Of a stretch of DNA of 15,198 bases, positions 5,168 through 11,590 are shown one piece after another. The stretch spans positions 1 through 15,198 of the forward strand of contig JAFPXU010000061.1 in the NCBI GenBank assembly GCA_017394605.1, in the 5' to 3' direction. Position 1 is the stretch's first letter, and every line of letters begins with the position of its first letter. Position numbers and translations under genes: made by a program. The DNA comes from Clostridia bacterium. Lineage in GTDB: Bacteria > Bacillota_A > Clostridia > Christensenellales > CAG-138. The notes under the pieces were generated by a model, which worked only from the letters and a program-made list of their open reading frames with translations, was not told where the DNA came from and made no database searches.

Positions 5168-6847
5168 GTGCCGTTGCGTACCTCACATAAACGCCGCCGT
5201 TCCCGTATTCTCTGGATCTTTCTCGCCGCTGCAGTGCTGCTGATGGCTGCTGCCGCGGTTCTTTTTGTGAGCACACATGTTTTTCTGAACGGAAGCGTAT
5301 ATTCCGTCCGTGAATCGTCTGTATCCATTCCGGACGCGGATGGAGCTGTGTTGCGAAAGCTTTCCAGAATGAGAGAGCTTCAGTCTGTCAATATTGAGAA
5401 TCCCGTTCGCGATCCTAATGATATCCGTACGCTTTCCGATCGGTTTCCTGATTGCCATCTGTCCTATCAGGCGATCCTCTCAACCGGTACGGCCGATTCG
5501 GACAGCAAAAGCGTATCGGTTTCAAGCGCGGACGACTTCCTTTGGCTGCCTTATCTCAAAAATCTTGAATCCGTCTATCTCAAGCCATCCGGCCTGCCAG
5601 CGGATGAATCTTTCCAGCGGGAGGCACTTGCGTTCAAAAACAGCAGACCCGATCTGAAGCTATACTATTCCGACGGCTCTTCGCCAGATTTCCTTCTGAA
5701 TTCCTCACTGTCGGATTACGATTTTTCGGCTTTCGACGCGGACACGATCGAATTCATCCTGCCGTTTCTACCGTACGGATCTTCGGTCGTTCTTCCGGAT
5801 GCCATACTAAGGGAAGAAGCGGACAGAATGCTCGAGCAGTATCCCGGCGTTTCTTTCATGCTTCACGATAAACCTGCTGACGCAGAATCCGCTGTAGTAA
5901 CGGAACAGATGAATACGGACGCGCTTTTTGATTTGCTTGCCTCCTATGAAAATCTGACAGAGATCGACCTTTCCGGGATAGTGACCGACTGGGAACAGAT
6001 TGCCACGGTTTCAGAGCGTTATCCGGAAGCGACAATCCTTTTCAAAACGGAAGTATACGGAACGGGACTCACCTCAGATACGGAATATCTTGTTCTTGAC
6101 GGGATCAAGATCGACGATCTGTCTCCGATCGAACGGGTGCTTCCCGCAGCGCAGAATCTCACGCAGATCGATATGTGCGGCTGCGGCGTTCCGGATGAGG
6201 AAATGGCTGCGTTCCGCGATCGTTATCCGGACAAAAAAATCGTCTGGACGGTCGACTTGAAACACTGGCAGCTCCGGACGGACGCCACGCATTTCGCGAC
6301 CTGGAACAGAATCAAAACGGATGAAAACGGATATATCGTCACAGCAAGGAACGTCGGGGGGAATACAAGCAAATCTCTCGCTCCGCTTCAGTACTGCACG
6401 GATCTTATAGCGCTGGATCTCGGGCACAATAAGATCACAGATCTTTCATTCCTGTCCGGCCTTAAAAAGCTAAAGTACCTGATCATAGCGCTGAACGAAG
6501 TCACGGATCTGACGCCGCTCTCAGGTCTGTCGGAACTCAAATATCTGGAGATTTTTTCTAACGAGAATATCAAAGACATTTCTCCGTTATCCGGACTCAC
6601 GAAACTGGAAGCGCTCTGTATGTCGGATACCAAAGTCACGGATATTTCTCCCCTGTACAACAATCAGGCGCTTCGCAGACTGTATCTGCAGGGATACCGG
6701 TTTGACAAGCAGGCAAGGGAGGAGATAGCGAAAGCGCTTCCCGATTGTACGGTTCTATATAAAACGCTCGGCTCTACCGGTTCGGACTGGAGACAGAGCG
6801 ATTACTATCCCGAAATGAGAAAAGCACTTGGATGGAAAGTAGACTGA
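5168..6847 (+). CDS. Membrane-anchored leucine-rich-repeat protein
   Basis: This 559-residue protein has a basic start (KRRRSR), one membrane helix at about 13-36 and an extracytoplasmic body. Residues 412-501 hold four regular 22-residue LRRs of the internalin/SDS22 type, with the recurring pattern L..L.L....ITDLSPLSGL. Six further, divergent modules share an opening L..(I/V).L strand and a closing (R/Q)(Y/F)PD..(I/L).(Y/W) strand; the closing motifs are at about 91, 158, 223, 283, 351 and 522. The GTG start at 5168 is supported by AAGGA 6 bases upstream. Such LRR ectodomains usually bind proteins or glycans; the ligand here is unknown. The last codons overlap the next gene, so the two are probably translated together. 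LRR assignment is secure; function is not. Confidence 0.85.
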   Translation: MPLRTSHKRRRSRILWIFLAAAVLLMAAAAVLFVSTHVFLNGSVYSVRESSVSIPDADGAVLRKLSRMRELQSVNIENPVRDPNDIRTLSDRFPDCHLSYQAILSTGTADSDSKSVSVSSADDFLWLPYLKNLESVYLKPSGLPADESFQREALAFKNSRPDLKLYYSDGSSPDFLLNSSLSDYDFSAFDADTIEFILPFLPYGSSVVLPDAILREEADRMLEQYPGVSFMLHDKPADAESAVVTEQMNTDALFDLLASYENLTEIDLSGIVTDWEQIATVSERYPEATILFKTEVYGTGLTSDTEYLVLDGIKIDDLSPIERVLPAAQNLTQIDMCGCGVPDEEMAAFRDRYPDKKIVWTVDLKHWQLRTDATHFATWNRIKTDENGYIVTARNVGGNTSKSLAPLQYCTDLIALDLGHNKITDLSFLSGLKKLKYLIIALNEVTDLTPLSGLSELKYLEIFSNENIKDISPLSGLTKLEALCMSDTKVTDISPLYNNQALRRLYLQGYRFDKQAREEIAKALPDCTVLYKTLGSTGSDWRQSDYYPEMRKALGWKVD

Positions 6848-9435
6848 TGACCAACCGCGACACATTTTTGAAAACCCTACTCAAAGCCGGCACGGTGATC
6901 CTGTCGGTTCTGATTCTTTGCACATGCTTTCCTGCCCATGCGGAGGGAGAGTCCGAAGTGACGAGTCTCGAACTGGTTCTTCCCGATGAAAAGACCGGCT
7001 ATGCGTGGAGACTGACGGATGACGATCCGGACAGCAGGATCAGTTTCGAGGCTGAATCGGAATTCTCCGTTTTCGTCCCAGAGAACACGCCCGCGCTGTT
7101 TCTGGAATGGTACGCGCTTCCGGACGAAGTCTTCGTGACGCAGATCAGCGGGACGGGAGAGACGCTGTCCGAATCGATACTGGCAGGAAGATATGAAGAC
7201 ATGCTGACGGTGGAACCCGCATGTACGGAAATCCGGATAACATCTCAGACACTGTTCTCGCTGAGCGAGATCCGCGCATGTTCGGAGGAGGAAGCGCGCG
7301 GCTATCAGCCGCTTACGGTACCGGATAAAGCGGATATCCTCTTTATCCTTGCGCACACCGGGGATGAAACGCTGATATTCCCGGGGCTTGACGCGAAATA
7401 TGCCGGAGCGGAAGGTCTTCAGACGGTCCATCTTTACATGTCTGCGAAAAACCGCACCCAGATCAGGGAAACGATCCAGATGCTCAGGAACAGCGGCAAC
7501 CTTGTCCAGCCGATCGTCCTGGGCTACCGTTATTATTTCCTGGATATGAAGTTTATCCGCTATAAGGCGAAATTCTGGGACAAAAAACAGACGAAAAGCG
7601 ATCTGACTGCCGAAATCCGGAGACTGCGTCCGGAGGTCGTGATCTCGCATTCCGCCGAGGGCGATCTCAGCGACGGCATGTCCGTGTTCATTTCGGAAAT
7701 GACGCTCGAATCGGTCAAGAACGCCGCAAGCAAGAAAGAGGACAGGAAATCATTTGCCTCCTACGGCACGTGGGATGTCAGCAAGGTCTATCTCCATGCG
7801 GATAACGGGGAAAGTACAATCAATCCTGTCATCGACGATGTATCTCCTCAGAGTCTCGACGGATTGACCTATCGGGATATCGCCGCGCAAGGCCTTTCCT
7901 GTTACAAAACGCTTTCTGTATTCCGTTACGATATCTCTGACACGGATCCAGCTCTCAGTCTCGTCAAGTCATCGGTAGGGCCGGACACGGACGGAGCGGA
8001 TATCATGGACCGGATCGATATGGAACGTCTCACCAACAAAGGCATCGCTCCTGCTCCGCCGGAACCGAAGAAGGAGGAAGTACAGACTGAGCCTGAAACG
8101 GTAGAGACGCCCGCCGCGGAACCCGAGCCCGATGAACTGCCCGCAGAACAACCCGCTGAACAGACGGATAATGCTGTGCAGGAACAGAGCGCGGAGAAAA
8201 AATTACCTTCTCTCAGACTGCTTTTAATGGGAACCGCCGCGCTGTTTCTTCTCTCCCTGATCGTTCTGATCGTGCTCCGCATCCTGAAAGGACGCCTGTA
8301 TCCGGTCATTCTTATACTGACCGTAATCTTTGCCGCTGCCGCGGCGGTACTTGCGGGTATTTCTTTTGCGTCAGGAATGTTCAGCAGGTCTGAAAGCTCG
8401 CTGCCCGAAGCGGCTGCCGCATCCGTTGAATCCACTCCGCTTCCCGAGAAGGAAACGGTTCCCGACACTGCCGTTGAGCCGGCAGAGGAGGAGAAGAAGG
8501 AGGAAGAAGAACCTCCCGCCGATGATCCGAACGCTGCATACTTCAATTTAAACGGCGGCGAGGAAATCGTTGCGGATCCGGACGCAGGTCACTGGGAGTA
8601 CAAGACCGATACCCTGTCGATCCTCATCGATAAGACCGCTACGTCCAATGCGAACGGCCAGCCGATCGTATACTATGTCGCGCATATCCGGATGAACGGT
8701 TCCGATTCCTACAGATCCGGTTTCGGTTACTTCAACGAAGAAGGGAGCGCAAAAGCGAAACCCTATGAGATTGCAAGACGATACAAAGCGGTTCTTGCCA
8801 TCACGGGCGACAACCTTGTGAACGCGGACGTCAGGAACAAAGGAGTTTTGATCCGCAACGGAAGGCTGTATTCGGCAGGAAACAGGAAGACGCCGACCAT
8901 GGCGTTCCATTCCGACCTTTCAATCTCGATCTATGATCCGTCCGTGACAGCTGAAACGATACTGGAGGACGGGGTTCAGGATTCCTACGGATTCGGACCC
9001 ATTCTGGTCGAGAACGGGGAAGCCAATCCGGAGCTGTATCATCACAGGCTGAACAGAGCGAACCCGCGGTGCGGTCTCGGCATGGTAGAACCGGGTCATT
9101 ATGTCGCCATCGTCGGTGACGGCAGACAGCCGAATCACAGCGTCGGAATGTCCTTGGTCGAATTTGCCGATCTGTTTCTTCAGCAGGGATGTTCCGTTGC
9201 CTATAATATGGACGGCGGCGTGTCGGCGGGAATGGTCTTTATGGGAGAGCACATCAATAGGCACAGAAGCTCCCATACCGGCCGGGTCAGCGCGCAGCGC
9301 CCATGGCCCGATGCGCTCATGTTCGGCTATTCCGAGCTCGTCCCGTCCGTTGACGATCCGATCATCAACACGGGCAATGGTAACGAAGCCGACCGCAACC
9401 GCAAGAAAATGGAGGAAAAGAACGCGGACGGCTGA
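6847..9435 (+). CDS. Exported PIG-L-like / phosphodiester glycosidase (NAGPA) fusion
   Basis: This protein has 862 residues from the ATG at 6847, which overlaps the upstream TGA (TGATG) and has GGAAAG 7 bases before it; an ATG at 6832 would add five residues. Order: signal peptide with AHA/EG cleavage at about 32; a PIG-L (LmbE-like deacetylase) domain at about 160-300; a Pro/Glu-rich linker (400-455); two membrane helices (about 456-480 and 485-507); an acidic linker; and an NAGPA domain from about 560 to 835. NAGPA is supported by CGLGMVEPGHYVAIVGDGR, GMSLVEFADLFLQQG and AYNMDGGVSAG. Family members hydrolyse sugar-1-phosphodiesters. Both domains should face outside. In the PIG-L part the usual AHPDDE reads AHTGDE and the GHPDH motif is missing, so this half is probably not a working deacetylase. 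Confidence 0.85.
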   Translation: MTNRDTFLKTLLKAGTVILSVLILCTCFPAHAEGESEVTSLELVLPDEKTGYAWRLTDDDPDSRISFEAESEFSVFVPENTPALFLEWYALPDEVFVTQISGTGETLSESILAGRYEDMLTVEPACTEIRITSQTLFSLSEIRACSEEEARGYQPLTVPDKADILFILAHTGDETLIFPGLDAKYAGAEGLQTVHLYMSAKNRTQIRETIQMLRNSGNLVQPIVLGYRYYFLDMKFIRYKAKFWDKKQTKSDLTAEIRRLRPEVVISHSAEGDLSDGMSVFISEMTLESVKNAASKKEDRKSFASYGTWDVSKVYLHADNGESTINPVIDDVSPQSLDGLTYRDIAAQGLSCYKTLSVFRYDISDTDPALSLVKSSVGPDTDGADIMDRIDMERLTNKGIAPAPPEPKKEEVQTEPETVETPAAEPEPDELPAEQPAEQTDNAVQEQSAEKKLPSLRLLLMGTAALFLLSLIVLIVLRILKGRLYPVILILTVIFAAAAAVLAGISFASGMFSRSESSLPEAAAASVESTPLPEKETVPDTAVEPAEEEKKEEEEPPADDPNAAYFNLNGGEEIVADPDAGHWEYKTDTLSILIDKTATSNANGQPIVYYVAHIRMNGSDSYRSGFGYFNEEGSAKAKPYEIARRYKAVLAITGDNLVNADVRNKGVLIRNGRLYSAGNRKTPTMAFHSDLSISIYDPSVTAETILEDGVQDSYGFGPILVENGEANPELYHHRLNRANPRCGLGMVEPGHYVAIVGDGRQPNHSVGMSLVEFADLFLQQGCSVAYNMDGGVSAGMVFMGEHINRHRSSHTGRVSAQRPWPDALMFGYSELVPSVDDPIINTGNGNEADRNRKKMEEKNADG

Positions 9436-9466
9436 TCACGTCCCGTTCTTCTGAACAGGTTTCAAT

Positions 9467-10294
9467 ATGGTGTACATTGCTCTGCTGATCGTTCTTCTGC
9501 TTCTCTGCGCGGTGATACTCTATATGCTGCTTCCCGGCAGGAAGAGAGAGATTTTTCTTCTGAAAGGTCCGAAGTATTATGCGCACAGGGGCATGTATTC
9601 CGCCGACCAGACCGTGCCCGAAAACTCCCTTGCGGCTTTTTCTCTCGCTGCGGAAAGAGGACATGGAATCGAGCTGGATGTACAGCTGACAAGTGACGGT
9701 AAAATCGTCGTATTTCATGACGACGATCTGTTTAGATGCACAGGCGTCAGCGGAAGAGTCGGGGATTATTTCTTCGACGATCTTCAAAAAGATGCACGTC
9801 TGTTCAGTTCGGAATGCCGAATCCCGCTTTTTACGGATGTTCTCGGCCTGATCTCCGAAAAAGTACCTCTGATCATCGAAATTAAGGCCTGCCCGGAATG
9901 GAACGAGCTCTGCTCCGCCGTTTTATCGGTATTGCGGGAGTATAACGGGCTGTACTGCGTGGAAAGCTTCGATCCGCGCATCGTCGGCTGGTTCCGTTTC
10001 CATGCGCCTGATATCGTCCGCGGCCAGATTTCGGAACAGTACCGTTATGTGTTTAAAAAATACGGTCCCGTTGTGCGTTTCGGTCTGAGCAGTCTGCTCG
10101 TCAACTTCATCTCCAGGCCGGATTTCATCGCGTACCGGCTCGGAAAAAGATCCTTTCTTGCAGATCTTGCCCTCCGTAAGGTTTCGTGCAGTGTTGGATG
10201 GCCGCTCGATCCATCTGTTGATCCGGTTCAGGCTGCCGGATTCGATGTCCTGATCTTTGAACATATGAATCCGAACGAATCCGCCCGAACATAA
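9467..10294 (+). CDS. Membrane-anchored glycerophosphodiester phosphodiesterase
   Basis: This 275-residue GDPD-family enzyme has one N-terminal membrane helix (2-22). GDPD enzymes split glycerophosphodiesters into glycerol-3-phosphate and an alcohol. The TIM-barrel motifs are complete: AHRG (39-42, His40/Arg41), PENS (Glu52), ELDVQ (Glu69/Asp71), VFHDD (His84), IEIK (138-141) and FDP (168-170). The helix is followed by positive charges (GRKRE), which usually stay inside, so the side on which the barrel lies is not certain. The ATG at 9467 has only a weak ribosome site (AGG 8 bases upstream). It follows the NAGPA gene by 31 bases and is the last gene of that unit. Substrates could be phospholipid head groups or teichoic-acid-type polymers. 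Confidence 0.92.
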   Translation: MVYIALLIVLLLLCAVILYMLLPGRKREIFLLKGPKYYAHRGMYSADQTVPENSLAAFSLAAERGHGIELDVQLTSDGKIVVFHDDDLFRCTGVSGRVGDYFFDDLQKDARLFSSECRIPLFTDVLGLISEKVPLIIEIKACPEWNELCSAVLSVLREYNGLYCVESFDPRIVGWFRFHAPDIVRGQISEQYRYVFKKYGPVVRFGLSSLLVNFISRPDFIAYRLGKRSFLADLALRKVSCSVGWPLDPSVDPVQAAGFDVLIFEHMNPNESART

Positions 10295-10327
10295 CAAAAG
10301 AATCCGCTGGTCAAACGGATTCTTTTG
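10295..10327 (+). terminator. Terminator after the GDPD gene
   Basis: CAAAAGAATCCG (10295-10306) pairs perfectly with CGGATTCTTTTG (10316-10327) around a 9-base loop. The stem starts on the base after the stop codon. Its T-run lies inside the stem, so termination may be partial or bidirectional. Confidence 0.75.
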
Positions 10328-10521
10328 CTGGAAAGTGGGAGGTAAATGGAATTCATTTCTTTTACTGATATTATAATATCTGCACAATGTGATGTAAAAA
10401 CGAAGCAAAAGTGAAATAATTTAGGATTCCTATAGGTATTTTCATGCTCATTGCTGTATTATAATAATAGAATCTACATGGAAATCTGCGGTTGCTTGAT
10501 TTCCGGAAAGGAATGGTTTGT
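10328..10521 (+). promoter_or_regulatory. hpf upstream region with palindrome, -10-like sites and leader hairpin
   Basis: This AT-rich gap holds a perfect 14-bp palindrome, GATATTATAATATC (10367-10380), which contains one TATAAT, and a second TATAAT at 10460-10465. Neither has a good -35 at standard spacing, so an activator or an alternative sigma factor is possible. GGAAATC (10480-10486) and GATTTCC (10498-10504) form a 7-bp hairpin whose 3' side directly abuts the hpf ribosome site (GGAAAGGA). I could not match the region to a known stress-sigma promoter. Confidence 0.45.
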
Positions 10522-11046
10522 ATGAAAATCAGTATTTTTGGCAAAAACATCGAAGTTTCTGACTACCTTGAAAACATCGTCCATAAAAAGATCAGAAAAC
10601 TCGACAAATTCTTTTCGGATGAAACAGAGGCAATGGTTACCTTATCCGTCGAGCACAACCGGCATATCGCCGAGGTAACGATTCCGTACGACGGCGGGGT
10701 GATCCGTGCCGAGGAAGTAACCGGCGACATGTACGCTTCCATCGACAACGTTATCAACAAGATCGAAAAGCAGGTCCACAAATTCCGCAAGAGAATTGAA
10801 AAGGACCACAGATCCGGAATCTTCAGCGCAGAAGAACTTGACTATGAGGAAGAGGAAGAAGAAGGTCCGCGCATTGTACGCGTCAAGCATTTCGATATCA
10901 AACCGATGAGTGAGGAGGAGGCAATGCTTCAGATCGAACTTCTGGGTCACTCCTTCTACGTATTTGAAAACGCTGAGACAGGATCGATCAACGTTCTCTA
11001 CAAAAGGAACGACGGCAACTACGGATTGATCGAACCTACCAGATAA
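10522..11046 (+). CDS. hpf: Ribosome hibernation promoting factor, long form
   Basis: This 174-residue protein binds the 30S subunit in slow or non-growing cells and pairs ribosomes into inactive 100S dimers. Residues 1-96 are the RaiA/YfiA-type domain (MKISIFGKNIEVSDYL, KLDKFF, EVTIPYDGGVIRAEE, DMYASIDNVINKIEKQVHKF). An acidic linker (DYEEEEEEG) leads to the C-terminal dimerisation domain at about 116-174 (IVRVKHFDIKPMSEEEA, LGHSFYVF, NVLYKRNDGNYGLIEP). The two-domain length is the long HPF of Gram-positive bacteria. The start is ATG at 10522, with AAAGGA 9 bases before it; an in-frame ATG at 10513 touches that ribosome site. It stands first in a pair with the DUF1508 gene 37 bases downstream. 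Confidence 0.95.
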   Translation: MKISIFGKNIEVSDYLENIVHKKIRKLDKFFSDETEAMVTLSVEHNRHIAEVTIPYDGGVIRAEEVTGDMYASIDNVINKIEKQVHKFRKRIEKDHRSGIFSAEELDYEEEEEEGPRIVRVKHFDIKPMSEEEAMLQIELLGHSFYVFENAETGSINVLYKRNDGNYGLIEPTR

Positions 11047-11083
11047 ATACCGAATCTAAACGCATTAATTGCAGGAGGCATTT

Positions 11084-11449
11084 ATGAGAAAAGGAACGTT
11101 TATTATTCTCCAGAAAGAAAAAGGATTTACTTTCAACCTGAAGGCAGGCAACGGCGAATGCATTCTGGTCTCTGAGCTTTACAACAGCGAGGACGGCTGC
11201 CGCAACGGTATCACATCCGTCAAAAAGAACGCTCCCGTCGCGAATATCGAAGACCAGACTGTTAAGGATTTTGAAGAAAAGAAGAATCCGAAGTTCCAGA
11301 TCTATACGGACAAAGCCGGTAAGACCCGTTTCCGTCTGAGAGCGCGCAACGGAGAGATCATCGGCGTATCCGAGCCGTATAAATCGAAACAGAGCTGCAA
11401 GAACGGAATCAATTCCGTTGTCAGGAACTCTTCCTCCGAAATTAAGTAA
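11084..11449 (+). CDS. DUF1508 (YegP-like) two-repeat protein
   Basis: This 121-residue protein consists of two copies of the DUF1508 module, at about 5-50 (FIILQKEKGFTFNLKAGNGE) and 70-116 (FQIYTDKAGKTRFRLRARNG). Each has the family pattern of a strand pair, N-G-E, SE.Y.S...C.NGI.SV. The biochemical function of the family is not established. The ATG at 11084 follows AGGAGG (11073-11078) by 5 bases; a TTG at 11069 lies ahead of that ribosome site and is not used. It sits 37 bases after hpf with no terminator between, so it is likely co-expressed with the hibernation factor, which hints at a stationary-phase or stress role (inference). Confidence 0.88.
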   Translation: MRKGTFIILQKEKGFTFNLKAGNGECILVSELYNSEDGCRNGITSVKKNAPVANIEDQTVKDFEEKKNPKFQIYTDKAGKTRFRLRARNGEIIGVSEPYKSKQSCKNGINSVVRNSSSEIK

Positions 11450-11472
11450 TACCTGTCGGGTTTGTGTCTTTT

Positions 11473-11502
11473 GCTTTACGGCTGTATGCCGTAAAGCTTT
11501 TT
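11473..11502 (+). terminator. Strong terminator after the hpf unit
   Basis: GCTTTACGGC (11473-11482) pairs perfectly with GCCGTAAAGC (11488-11497) around a 5-base loop and is followed by five T. This separates the hpf/DUF1508 unit from the clostripain unit. Confidence 0.9.
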
Positions 11503-11506
11503 CCTA

Positions 11507-11570
11507 TGTTTATTCCTGCCGAAAAATGCGAGGGCAGGAATAAACAAACAGCTTATCGACCCGCATTTTT
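11507..11570 (+). promoter_or_regulatory. Structured leader of the clostripain gene with competing pairings
   Basis: TGTTTATTCCTGCC (11507-11520) pairs perfectly over 14 bp with GGCAGGAATAAACA (11533-11546), leaving a 12-base loop. Nine bases of that loop, AAAAATGCG (11522-11530), are also complementary to CGCATTTTT (11562-11570), just before the purine-rich ribosome site. The two pairings could form a pseudoknot or exclude each other. No T-run follows the hairpin, so it is not a plain terminator. It could be an RNA control element or, because of its symmetry, a DNA operator. No promoter was found between 11503 and 11590. Confidence 0.55.
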
Positions 11571-11590
11571 AAAGAAAGAGGACATTCATC

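Noticed and set aside
6922..6942. Lipoprotein signal in the PIG-L/NAGPA protein because of two cysteines (LILCTC)
   Set aside because: The position before each cysteine is not the small residue a lipobox requires, and an AHA cleavage site follows directly.
10423..10475. SigmaH-like promoter upstream of hpf (AGGATT ... GAAT)
   Set aside because: The two half-sites are much farther apart than the 11-14 bases this promoter type needs.
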